This document shows, in pieces, positions 17,769 through 26,015 of a DNA stretch of 64,000 nt. This DNA is from an uncultured Alphaproteobacteria bacterium (lineage in GTDB: Bacteria; Pseudomonadota; Alphaproteobacteria; RF32; CAG-239), in NCBI GenBank assembly GCA_944392275.1, contig CALXWA010000001.1, positions 254,737-318,736 of the forward strand, read 5' to 3'. The first letter of the stretch is position 1. Each line of letters begins with the position of its first letter. Below the pieces are notes generated by a model. The model saw only the letters and a list, made by a program, of their open reading frames with translations, was not told the origin of the DNA and did no database searches. The position numbers were made by a program, and so were the translations under genes.

Positions 17769-19080
17769 AATTAATACATTTCCGTTAGGGGGCATCCACA
17801 TTGCCAAAGAAAAGCTAACGGCTCTTTCTCCGATTATGGATGCCGGCGTTCCGGAATATGTCTATATTCCGATAAAACAACATATTGGCTCTCCGGCAAA
17901 AATTCTTGTCAACAAAGGAGATAAAGTAAAAATAGGGACGCTTTTGGCCGATGCCGACGGAATTTGTTCGGCAGATATTCATTCTTCCGTCGCCGGAGAA
18001 GTCGTCGCAATAGAACCGACCGAAGGAGCCGATGGCTATTATGAAAATATGATAACCATCAAAACCGCACCGGATGAATACGAACCGGACATTGATACTC
18101 GTACAGAGATTATCCGCGATATTCCCGAAAGAGAAGTTATTATTCATAAAATTTTGCACTCAGGGATTGTCGGCCTTGGTGGAGCAGGGTTTCCCACCCC
18201 AATCAAAATAAATATTCCGCAAAACAAAAAAGTAAAATGCTTAATTATTAACGGCATAGAATGTGAGCCTTATCTTACAGCCGATGAACGTCTTATGGCT
18301 GAAAAAGCAGAAGAAATTATTATTGGTGCGAAAATACTCAACAAAGCCTTAGGGATCCAAAATGCAATAATAGCTCTTGACCAAAACAAGCCGGAAGTTA
18401 TTGAAATTATGGAAAAAATAAGTAAAGTCTACGTCGGGGTTAATGTAAAAATCTGTGCCACAAAATATCCGCAAGGCGGAGAAAAACAGCTCATAAAAGC
18501 CATTACCGGCAAAGAAGTCCCAAGCGGAAAACTTCCGATGGATGTCGGTTGTATTGTCCAAAACGCCGCAACAGCTTTTGCCGTTTATGAGGCCGTCCAA
18601 AAAAACAAACCCTTATATGAAAGAATTATCACCATAAGTGGAGATGAATGCCGGCATCCGGCCAATTATCGCGTTCGTATCGGAACACCGGCAGAATACC
18701 TGATTGAAAAAAGTGGCGGAATTTCCCCTCAAGTGACCCAAATTATCTATGGCGGCCCAATGATGGGGGCATCCATTGTTAATATTAAGGCTCCGGTCAA
18801 TAAGCTAATTGGCGGAATTTTGTTGCTATCAGACCAAAAAGCACAAAAGCTCCCCATGGGCAACTGCATCCGTTGCGGAAAATGTGCCGACTCTTGTCCG
18901 ATGGGACTTCAGCCCTATTTAATCGGCAAATTTGTCCAAAACAATCTGATTGAGGCAACAAAGTCATGCTATGCTATGGATTGTATTGAGTGCGGCTGCT
19001 GTGCTTACGTTTGTCCGTCCAGCATTCCTTTACTAGATTATTGTAAAATTGCCAAAGCCGAACTAAAAAGAAAGAACTAA
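17761..19080 (+). CDS. rnfC: Rnf electron transport complex subunit C
   Basis: A 439-aa peripheral subunit that binds NADH and FMN. The start at 17761 (MPKINTFPLGG) has a strong AAGGAGG ribosome site and overlaps rnfB by eight bases; the frame is open further upstream but inside rnfB. Visible are the glycine-rich nucleotide site GIVGLGGAGFPTP (about 138-150) and two [4Fe-4S] motifs near the C-terminus, CIRCGKCADSCP and CIECGCCAYVCP. It lacks the long alanine/lysine-rich C-terminal extension found in gammaproteobacterial RsxC. Confidence 0.94.
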   Translation: MPKINTFPLGGIHIAKEKLTALSPIMDAGVPEYVYIPIKQHIGSPAKILVNKGDKVKIGTLLADADGICSADIHSSVAGEVVAIEPTEGADGYYENMITIKTAPDEYEPDIDTRTEIIRDIPEREVIIHKILHSGIVGLGGAGFPTPIKINIPQNKKVKCLIINGIECEPYLTADERLMAEKAEEIIIGAKILNKALGIQNAIIALDQNKPEVIEIMEKISKVYVGVNVKICATKYPQGGEKQLIKAITGKEVPSGKLPMDVGCIVQNAATAFAVYEAVQKNKPLYERIITISGDECRHPANYRVRIGTPAEYLIEKSGGISPQVTQIIYGGPMMGASIVNIKAPVNKLIGGILLLSDQKAQKLPMGNCIRCGKCADSCPMGLQPYLIGKFVQNNLIEATKSCYAMDCIECGCCAYVCPSSIPLLDYCKIAKAELKRKN

Positions 19081-19083
19081 ATC

Positions 19084-20073
19084 ATGCTAAAGATATCCAG
19101 TGCTCCTCATATTCATACAACAAAAACGGTTCCCGACATCATGAAAGATGTGGTAATCGCACTGCTTCCGGCGGGCTTGGCCGCAATTGTTTTCTTTGGT
19201 CTGTCTGCATTGCTGATTATTATAACCTCGGTAGCATCTTGTGTCTTATTTGAATATTTTTTCGGAAAATATGTCTTCAAAACCGGAAATTCCACAACCG
19301 ATTACAGTGCCATCATTACCGGATTGCTCTTGGCTTACAATCTGCCGTCAAACTTTCCGCTGTTTTTTGTCTTAATCGGAAGCTTTGTGGCGATTGTTGT
19401 TACCAAAATGTGCTATGGAGGACTGGGAAAAAATATTTTTAACCCGGCTTTGGTGGGAAGGGTGTTCTTGTTTATTTCTTTTCCGGTAGCCATGAGCCGC
19501 TGGCCGCAACCGTACTTTCTGGATTTTTTTAATATGGATGCACAAACCGCGGCCACCCCGCTTGGAATATTAAAACATATTGATGCCTCAACCAGTGCAA
19601 CCTCGTTAACCACAAGTGCCTCAGATCTTCCGGAATATTGGCAGATGTTTGTCGGTTATACGGGAGGAAGCCTAGGCGAAGTATCTTCCGTAGCCCTCTT
19701 GTTAGGCTTCATATACATGCTTTATCGCAAAGTAATTCGTTGGCATATTCCTTTTTACTATATAGGGACGGTATTTATTTTGACCGGAATAACTTGGCTG
19801 ATAACCAAAGATGTCCGCTATGAACCGATAACACATATTTTATCCGGAGGTCTAATGTTAGGGGCTATTTTTATGGCAACCGACTATACAACATCGCCAA
19901 TGAGCCTGAACGGAAAAATCTTTTTTGCAATCTGTTGCGGCGTATTAACGGTAGTTATCCGTTTGTTTAGCGGCTATCCGGAGGGTGTGTCTTTTGCAAT
20001 CTTGATTATGAATGCGTTTGTCCCGTTGATTGATCGCTTTTTCGTTCCTCATCATTACGGAGCAAAAAAATGA
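19084..20073 (+). CDS. rnfD: Rnf electron transport complex subunit D
   Basis: A 329-aa membrane subunit with about nine to ten helices, homologous to NqrB. The STSAT segment around residue 165 fits the S/T-x-A-T context in which ApbE links FMN to a threonine. It also has the family motifs PSNFPLFFVLIGSF and GGLGKNIFNPALVGR. It forms part of the ion-translocating core. Its end overlaps rnfG by four bases. Confidence 0.93.
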   Translation: MLKISSAPHIHTTKTVPDIMKDVVIALLPAGLAAIVFFGLSALLIIITSVASCVLFEYFFGKYVFKTGNSTTDYSAIITGLLLAYNLPSNFPLFFVLIGSFVAIVVTKMCYGGLGKNIFNPALVGRVFLFISFPVAMSRWPQPYFLDFFNMDAQTAATPLGILKHIDASTSATSLTTSASDLPEYWQMFVGYTGGSLGEVSSVALLLGFIYMLYRKVIRWHIPFYYIGTVFILTGITWLITKDVRYEPITHILSGGLMLGAIFMATDYTTSPMSLNGKIFFAICCGVLTVVIRLFSGYPEGVSFAILIMNAFVPLIDRFFVPHHYGAKK

Positions 20074-20693
20074 TAAAAAACAAAAAAACAAAAAAAGTTT
20101 CCTCATCCTTAATTAATATGGGTTTAGCTTTATTGATAACCTGTACTCTTTCTGCTTTGTCGTTAGGGTGGGTGGAAGAATTAACGGCCGATTCAATAAA
20201 AAAGAACAGCTATTTGAAAGAGCTGGCAGCCATAAGTTCCGTTGTCAATGAGTTTAACAATAATCCCTATGAAGAAAAAATGACCATCACAACGCCCAAC
20301 AAGCGTCATAAACTGGATTTATTTCCCATTCGCAAAGACGGAGTCATTAACTCTTTTGCAATTAAAACTTACAGCAACAATGGGTTTGGCGGCCGCATAG
20401 AAATGATTGTCGGATTTTATATTGACGGTGCAATTAAAAGCTTTGCCATCACGCAACACAAAGAAACACCGGGGCTGGGCAGTAAAATCAATGATGACAA
20501 GTTCAAACAACAATTTAACGGCTACAACCCGCAAAAAGGAATTTTCAAAGTCCGTCAAGACGGTGGGGATATTGACGCCGTAACGGGAGCAACCATCAGC
20601 TCAAGAGCTGTTATTAAGGCAATACAAAGAGCAGTGGATGCTTTTAATAATTTTTATCAAACAGGTGTAAAAGATGAAACAACAGAGTCTTGA
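20070..20693 (+). CDS. rnfG: Rnf electron transport complex subunit G
   Basis: A 207-aa subunit with one N-terminal membrane helix (about residues 15-36) and a periplasmic FMN-binding domain. The covalent flavin site DAVTGATISS (about 170-179) is intact, with the last threonine of TGAT as the expected FMN acceptor for ApbE. ETPGLGSKI is the other conserved family segment. It overlaps rnfD by four and rnfE by 20 bases. Confidence 0.93.
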   Translation: MIKNKKTKKVSSSLINMGLALLITCTLSALSLGWVEELTADSIKKNSYLKELAAISSVVNEFNNNPYEEKMTITTPNKRHKLDLFPIRKDGVINSFAIKTYSNNGFGGRIEMIVGFYIDGAIKSFAITQHKETPGLGSKINDDKFKQQFNGYNPQKGIFKVRQDGGDIDAVTGATISSRAVIKAIQRAVDAFNNFYQTGVKDETTES

Positions 20694-21273
20694 AAACTTA
20701 ACTCGTGGGATTATCCGCGAAAATCCTATTTTTGTTATGATGCTCGGCATGTGTCCGACTTTAGGGGTAACAACATCAGCTATCAACGGAGTAGGAATGG
20801 GGACAGCCACTCTTTTTACCTTAATCTTATCTAATTTTATGATATCTTTGGTAAAAAACATCATTCCTGAAACGGTCCGAATCCCTTGCTATATTGTCAT
20901 TATAGCCTCCTTTGTTACCATCATAGATCTGTTAATGCAGGCCTATCTTCCGGAATTACACCTGGCTTTGGGAATTTATATTCCCTTGATTGTGGTTAAT
21001 TGCATCATTCTTGGTCGGGCCGAAGCCTTTGCCTCCAAAAACAGCGTCCTTCAATCGATTTACGACGGAATAGGGATGGGGTGCGGTTTTCTTCTGGCTC
21101 TGACTTTACTGGGGAGCCTTCGTGAACTTTTGGGAAACGGGACTCTTTTTGGTTGGGACTTATTTGGAGAACACATAACCCCGATGCTGATTTTTATTAT
21201 GCCTCCCGGAGCTTTCTTGGCTCTGGCAGCCATTATTCTTACGGTTAATAAACTACGGAGAAACAGACAATGA
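20674..21273 (+). CDS. rnfE: Rnf electron transport complex subunit E
   Basis: A 199-aa membrane protein with six predicted helices, homologous to NqrD. The N-terminal NPIFVMMLGMCPTLGVTT carries the half-membrane cysteine that, with the one in VVNCIILGRAEAFA, holds the intramembrane [2Fe-2S] cluster shared with RnfA. It overlaps rnfA by four bases (ATGA type). Confidence 0.93.
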   Translation: MKQQSLENLTRGIIRENPIFVMMLGMCPTLGVTTSAINGVGMGTATLFTLILSNFMISLVKNIIPETVRIPCYIVIIASFVTIIDLLMQAYLPELHLALGIYIPLIVVNCIILGRAEAFASKNSVLQSIYDGIGMGCGFLLALTLLGSLRELLGNGTLFGWDLFGEHITPMLIFIMPPGAFLALAAIILTVNKLRRNRQ

Positions 21274-21848
21274 TTTCCTATTTTACCATTTTTATCGGTG
21301 CCGTTTTTGTTAACAACATTATTTTGACCCAATTTTTGGGCATTTGCCCGTTTATGGGAGTGTCAAAACGCATTTCAACAGCTTTGGGAATGGGGATGGC
21401 CGTCATGTTTGTGATGACCTTATCAACCCTGATAACACATATTCTTTATTATAGTTACCTCAAGCCCAATGGCCTAGACTTTATGATGACGGTTAGCTTT
21501 ATTCTGGTCATAGCCTCTACCGTACAAATGGTTGAAATCATTGTCAAAAAAACATCTCCGATCCTTTATCAGGCTTTGGGAATTTTTCTACCTCTGATAA
21601 CGACCAATTGTGCCGTATTGGGAATAGCCATAATTACAATACAGAAAAACTATACCCTTATGGCTTCTTTGTGGTACGCTTTTTCAAGTGCCGTTGGGTT
21701 TACCCTAGCAACCGTAATCTTTGCCGGAATCAGAGAAAGAATGGCTCTTAACCAAATTCCACAATCCTTACAAGGAACTCCGATTGCCTTAATAACGGCC
21801 GGATTAATATCTATGGCCTTTATGGGGTTTGCCGGAATTATCCACTAA
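21270..21848 (+). CDS. rnfA: Rnf electron transport complex subunit A
   Basis: A 192-aa membrane protein with six helices, homologous to NqrE and in inverted topology to RnfE. Cysteines in FLGICPFMGVSK and TTNCAVLGIA match the paired intramembrane iron-sulphur ligands. It is the last gene of the operon; the convergent glycosylase gene ends two bases beyond its stop, and no clear hairpin terminator is visible between them. Confidence 0.94.
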   Translation: MISYFTIFIGAVFVNNIILTQFLGICPFMGVSKRISTALGMGMAVMFVMTLSTLITHILYYSYLKPNGLDFMMTVSFILVIASTVQMVEIIVKKTSPILYQALGIFLPLITTNCAVLGIAIITIQKNYTLMASLWYAFSSAVGFTLATVIFAGIRERMALNQIPQSLQGTPIALITAGLISMAFMGFAGIIH

Positions 21849-21850
21849 AA

Positions 21851-22501
21851 TTAAGAGGCCGATTTTCCTAAAATTTTCTGTAAATGGCGAATAACCTCTT
21901 CAAACATCTCATAAGTCAAAACACCGGTATTAATATTATACCGCGATGTATGGTAAGAATTTAACAGTGTTAAATGGTGTTTGTTTAAGCAATGCTCTTG
22001 GTTATGGGCAAATTTAAATAAAGATTTTTTGTACCCTAAAACGCCTAAAACCGCATTGTGAGCAACGCTACCCAAAGTTAAAATAACCTTCAAATTCGGC
22101 ATAGCTTTAATTTCCTCAATCAAATAAGTTCCGCAATTTTTTACCTCATCTCCGGTTACTTTATTTTGCGGAGGGACACAACGAACCGAATTGGTAATAC
22201 GAACATTTTTGAGCTTAAACCCATCATCTTTGCGTTTTTGGTAACATCCTTCAGCCATAGAAAATTTTTGCAAAATCGGGTACAAAACATCTCCGGCATA
22301 ATCATTGGTAAAAGGGCGATTAGTCTGATTAGCTCCGTTAAGCCCGGGAGCCAAGCCAACAATTAACACCTCGGCATCCAAATCCCCAAAAGGCTCGACC
22401 GGTCCATTATAATAAGTCGGGTATTTTTTAATATTTTCGGCTCTAAAAGCCAACAAACGTGGACATTTACAACATTTTTTATCTGGACATATAAAGCTCA
22501 T
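21851..22501 (-). CDS. family 5 (UdgB-type) uracil-DNA glycosylase
   Basis: A 216-aa glycosylase. The ATG at 22501 is preceded by GAGGTG at good spacing; an in-frame GTG lies four codons upstream. It has the Fe-S cysteines of family 4/5 enzymes (CPDKKCCKCPR near the N-terminus and later CVPP and NCG), motif 1 GLAPGLNGANQTNRPF with alanine-asparagine-type residues in place of the classic catalytic Asp, and motif 2 HTSRYN. It removes uracil and related lesions from DNA. It is convergent with rnfA. Confidence 0.83.
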   Translation of the reverse strand: MSFICPDKKCCKCPRLLAFRAENIKKYPTYYNGPVEPFGDLDAEVLIVGLAPGLNGANQTNRPFTNDYAGDVLYPILQKFSMAEGCYQKRKDDGFKLKNVRITNSVRCVPPQNKVTGDEVKNCGTYLIEEIKAMPNLKVILTLGSVAHNAVLGVLGYKKSLFKFAHNQEHCLNKHHLTLLNSYHTSRYNINTGVLTYEMFEEVIRHLQKILGKSAS

Positions 22502-22713
22502 AAAACACCTCACAAACCTCTAAACCATCTAAAAAAATAAGCCTAAAAGCTTAATTTGGCGTAAAGAAAAAAAATATATTGTAAAAATTTTTATTAGTGA
22601 TATTGTAATTTCAGTCGTGCATGCTTAAATGAAAGGTACGGCTCTCCGGGACTATAAATATGGACTAACTAACACTAATGTTTAAAACTTATTTATAAAA
22701 TGGAGTTTATAAA

Positions 22714-23274
22714 ATGAATAAAGCTTTATTATTGGCAAGTGCAGCTTGCATTATCTCTTTTTCATCAGCAGCAAACGCAAATATGCTCAAAGACCTTAAT
22801 CCTTACGTTGGTGCGGATTATGTCTATTCTCATGCTGATTTCAAAGGCGGCGATCGCGGCTTGAAAAAAGACTATGACTCCGGTGCGGTTAATGCCGGTA
22901 TTCAAGTAGGTAAATATACCAGCCTTGAAGCTTTTTATCAACATTCCGGAACCAGAAAAACACATGACGAAGCCGGTGATAAAATCAAAAGTAATTTCCA
23001 AGCCTACGGTTTAGACATGTATGGTTATCTTCCGCTTGGTTGCTCTAAGATGGATTTGTTAGGTTCTGTCGGTGCCGCAAATTATAAGTTAAAAGTAAAA
23101 GACAGCACCGGTAAATATGACAAAGACAGAATTGGTTATCGTATCGGTGCCGGTGCACAATACAGATTTACCGACCATATTTCAGCTCGTGTTATGGGAA
23201 GATATTCTTACATCGACAGCAAAGCTCTCAAGAGCTTAACCGAAGTTACAGCCGGTTTAAGATACACTTTCTAA
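22714..23274 (+). CDS. small outer-membrane beta-barrel protein
   Basis: A 186-aa protein with a signal peptide (MNKALLLASAACIISF, cleaved after ANA) and alternating beta-strand sequence ending in an aromatic residue (AGLRYTF), as expected for an eight-stranded OmpA/OmpX-type barrel recognised by BamA. Strand segments include VGADYVYSHADF, NAGIQVGKYTSLEAFYQ and RIGAGAQYRF. GGAG lies before the start, there is a 200-base upstream gap, and a strong terminator follows, so it is a monocistron. The specific function is unknown. Confidence 0.78.
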   Translation: MNKALLLASAACIISFSSAANANMLKDLNPYVGADYVYSHADFKGGDRGLKKDYDSGAVNAGIQVGKYTSLEAFYQHSGTRKTHDEAGDKIKSNFQAYGLDMYGYLPLGCSKMDLLGSVGAANYKLKVKDSTGKYDKDRIGYRIGAGAQYRFTDHISARVMGRYSYIDSKALKSLTEVTAGLRYTF

Positions 23275-23293
23275 TCTAAACGATAACAAAAAG

Positions 23294-23324
23294 CCGCTTT
23301 TCCTCAGGAAAGGCGGTTTTTTTT
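23294..23324 (+). terminator. intrinsic terminator of the outer-membrane protein gene
   Basis: CCGCTTTTCC (23294-23303) and GGAAAGGCGG (23307-23316) form a 10-bp stem with one G-U pair and a 3-nt loop, followed by eight T. Confidence 0.85.
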
Positions 23325-23335
23325 ATGGCAAAAAC

Positions 23336-25090
23336 TTATTCGGCTTTCCAAATAATCCCCAGAACATCTTTTCCGTTTTCTTGCCGTAAAACGATATTTT
23401 CTTGTGTAATTGAGGCATAACCAGCTTTTGCCAACAAAGAACGAATGTATTCCGGATTATGTTGATACCTGCCACTCTCAGACAACTGGAAATCCGGACA
23501 TTTTGTAGTTGTTTCTGTTGAAAAACAAAGCTTTGCACCTTTTGTATTAGCAATAAAAGATTCAACATCAGCCATATAGACCAAAACATCCGCCGCCATA
23601 ACCCAATCAAACTTTTCATGATTTTGCAAAAAGGCAATTCCATCCGCATGGACTAAGTCCTCATAAACATTTTTTGTCTGAGCAATTTTGAGCATCTGCG
23701 AAGATAAATCAACTCCGGTTAAAGAATTTTCAGCATTTTTAAGAACCGCACCAAGCAAGCCCGTACCACACCCAAAATCCAAGATACGACCTTTAACATA
23801 TCCTGCAACTCTTCCCATAGCCATCGGCACTGCCAAACCCACAGCCTGCATAACCAATTCGTAATTATCAGCAAAATTGTCAAACAACTTTTCAGTATAA
23901 ATTTTATCATTTTCAGCACGTTTATTTCCCCTTAGAGAGGCTAAAAGCCTTTGAGCAAAAATATTTTGCGGTGCAAAATTATTCCATTTTTCAGCCAATT
24001 CAAGAGCCTGCTTGGGAGATTGGCGATAATAGAGCAAAATCGTCTCAAACAAATTAAGAGCCACAACCTCCAACGTCGAATTCAGCGAAAAAGCATTAAA
24101 AAACAAACCGACAGCTTGCTCAAAATCCCCCAAGTCCTTCAAAACAATTCCTAAATTGTTGCTCACTTCGGCCGATTGAGGATTAAGAATAACCGCTTGT
24201 CGATACTCTTCTAAAGCTTCTGCCAATCTCTTTTGCTTATAAAGCATTTCAGCATAATTGTTATGGGCCTCAAAATTTTTACGATCCAATTCTAAAACAC
24301 GCCGATAAAATTCTTCCGCACACTTAAATTCCTCCTTGCGACTGGCATTATCGGCAAGTTTAAGTAAAGCTTCAATACTGTTAGGATTAAGCGACAGGGC
24401 TTTTTCAAAATGCAATTGAGCTTCTTGGTATTTTTGTTGAGCATATAAAATTTGTCCCCACAAAATTTCTGCATCATCAGAAAAAGGAGCAATTTTTTGC
24501 AAAAAAGAAACATTACTTTCCGCCTTTGACCAAAGCGAATTTTCAATTAATTTTTTTACCAAATAAAACAAAACCAAAGCATTTTGAGGATAAGAAACGT
24601 GTAAATTTTCCAACTCTTGGATCAATTCGACATCCGTTTTGCCGGAAAAATTAATAAGATTAGCTTTGGCCTCGGCATAATCTGCATCAATAGCTAAGGC
24701 TTTTTGCCAGCATTCTTTGGCTTTTTCCAAATTTCCCGTTTGTTGATATAAAGAGCCGAGTTCATTATACGCTTCTTTAATATTTGGCTGGATATGTAAA
24801 GCTTTCTCAAAATTCTCAATAGCTTCTCTCGGTTTATTATCCATCTTAAAAGAAAAAGCCAAATTATAATAAAAAGGAGCCCGCTGAGGAGCCTGCTTCA
24901 AAGCAAAATAAAAGAGTTCTTCAGCTTGTTGATGCAAACCTTTTGCCTGTGCAATCAAACCAAGCAAATTCAAAACCTCGGCATTATTAGGGGATGTTTC
25001 CAAAATTTGCCGATAAATTTTTTCCGCCTCATCAAATTGTCCGTTTTCATGTAATCGTAATGCCTCATTAAACAGCAGATTATATGACAT
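23336..25090 (-). CDS. TPR-repeat protein with C-terminal methyltransferase domain
   Basis: A 584-aa protein. Residues about 1-360 are roughly ten tetratricopeptide repeats (for example AEVLNLLGLIAQAKG, KEAYNELGSLYQQTG, FEAHNNYAEMLYKQ). The C-terminal part (about 395-584) is a class I SAM-dependent methyltransferase with motif I ILDFGCGTGLLG, then LTGVDLSSQML. The TPR part probably recruits a protein partner; the methyl acceptor is unknown. GGAGGGAG lies before the start. Such TPR-methyltransferase fusions are frequent in Alphaproteobacteria. Confidence 0.85.
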   Translation of the reverse strand: MSYNLLFNEALRLHENGQFDEAEKIYRQILETSPNNAEVLNLLGLIAQAKGLHQQAEELFYFALKQAPQRAPFYYNLAFSFKMDNKPREAIENFEKALHIQPNIKEAYNELGSLYQQTGNLEKAKECWQKALAIDADYAEAKANLINFSGKTDVELIQELENLHVSYPQNALVLFYLVKKLIENSLWSKAESNVSFLQKIAPFSDDAEILWGQILYAQQKYQEAQLHFEKALSLNPNSIEALLKLADNASRKEEFKCAEEFYRRVLELDRKNFEAHNNYAEMLYKQKRLAEALEEYRQAVILNPQSAEVSNNLGIVLKDLGDFEQAVGLFFNAFSLNSTLEVVALNLFETILLYYRQSPKQALELAEKWNNFAPQNIFAQRLLASLRGNKRAENDKIYTEKLFDNFADNYELVMQAVGLAVPMAMGRVAGYVKGRILDFGCGTGLLGAVLKNAENSLTGVDLSSQMLKIAQTKNVYEDLVHADGIAFLQNHEKFDWVMAADVLVYMADVESFIANTKGAKLCFSTETTTKCPDFQLSESGRYQHNPEYIRSLLAKAGYASITQENIVLRQENGKDVLGIIWKAE

Positions 25091-25158
25091 TTCTCCCTCC
25101 TTAATAAGGCAATATACTTCAAATTAAGTAATCATTTTATTAATTTTTAAAAAAAAGC

Positions 25159-25280
25159 TTGCTTTTTAGAAAGACTTATTATAGATTGCAAGCACTTCTA
25201 GGAATGAAGATAGAAAAACTATCTCGTTTGGCAACATAAGCCAAAACTACTGGGACAATAACAAAATAAAGGAAAGTTAA
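25159..25280 (+). promoter_or_regulatory. rpsD leader with candidate promoter and two hairpins
   Basis: TTGCTT at 25159-25164 and TATAGA at 25180-25185 (15-base spacer) may be the promoter. The leader then holds GATAG-AAAAA-CTATC (about 25208-25222) and a GTTTGGC/GCCAAAAC hairpin (about 25227-25248), around a tiny frame (MKIEKLSRLAT). S4 represses its own synthesis in several bacteria through leader structures; a similar role here is only a guess. Confidence 0.3.
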
Positions 25281-25892
25281 ATGAAAAGTATCGTTACAGC
25301 AAAAAAGAAAAAAGAACGCCAATATGGCACAATTTGGGGTGCTCCCAATGCCTCTAACGCAAAACGCGAATACGCTCCGGGGCAACATGGTCAAAGAAGA
25401 AAAAAGCCGACAGACTATGGTCAACAATTAGCCGCTAAACAAAAATTAAAAACCTACTATGGTAACATTTCTGAAAAGCAATTCCACAAATATTATGAAG
25501 AAGCTATCAGAAGAAGAGGGGATACGGCAGAAAACTTAATCGGTATTCTTGAATCTCGTTTAGATAACTTGGTATACAAAGCAAAATTTGCTTCAACTGT
25601 TTTTGCTGCTCGTCAATTTGTAAACCATGGACATGTTACGGTTAATGGTCAAAAAGTAAACATTCCGTCATACTTGGTTAAAGCCGGCGACGTCATTGAA
25701 GTTCGTGAAAAATCAAAACAACTTCCGATTGTTATTGCTGCCGTTGAAGCAGCTACCCGCGAAGTTCCGGGATATTTGGAAGTTGATAATAAAAAATTAA
25801 CAGCAAAATATACATTCGTACCAAAATATGATGATGTTCCGTATGCATCTGTTATGGAACCAAACTTGGTTATCGAATTCTACTCAAGATAA
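25281..25892 (+). CDS. rpsD: 30S ribosomal protein S4
   Basis: A 203-aa primary 16S rRNA-binding protein of the small subunit. It has the N-terminal S4 domain with [17 protein letters not shown] and the RNA-binding S4 fold [11 protein letters not shown]...[19 protein letters not shown]. It stands alone, away from the rpsM-rpsK-rpoA cluster, as is usual in Alphaproteobacteria. The first 20 residues are Lys-rich and diverge from most S4 proteins, but the length is normal. AAGGAAA precedes the start and a strong terminator follows. Confidence 0.97.
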   Translation: MKSIVTAKKKKERQYGTIWGAPNASNAKREYAPGQHGQRRKKPTDYGQQLAAKQKLKTYYGNISEKQFHKYYEEAIRRRGDTAENLIGILESRLDNLVYKAKFASTVFAARQFVNHGHVTVNGQKVNIPSYLVKAGDVIEVREKSKQLPIVIAAVEAATREVPGYLEVDNKKLTAKYTFVPKYDDVPYASVMEPNLVIEFYSR

Positions 25893-25910
25893 TAAAATCA
25901 TCTTTTTTAC

Positions 25911-25948
25911 AAAAATCCTCAGAAGTTGTGCAAACTCTGAGGATTTTT
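25911..25948 (+). terminator. intrinsic terminator of rpsD
   Basis: AAAAATCCTCAGA (25911-25923) pairs with TCTGAGGATTTTT (25936-25948), a 13-bp perfect stem with a 12-nt loop whose right arm ends in the T run. Confidence 0.85.
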
Positions 25949-26015
25949 ACTTTAAAAAAAACAAAAGATATGCTTATATGTCTTAAGTGGTGTAAAACCG
26001 AAAGGAATATAGATT

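Noticed and set aside
15457..21848. Na+-NQR instead of Rnf
   Set aside because: RnfB with its ferredoxin clusters and RnfC with two Fe-S motifs are present, and there is no NqrA or NqrF; the subunit order is that of Rnf.
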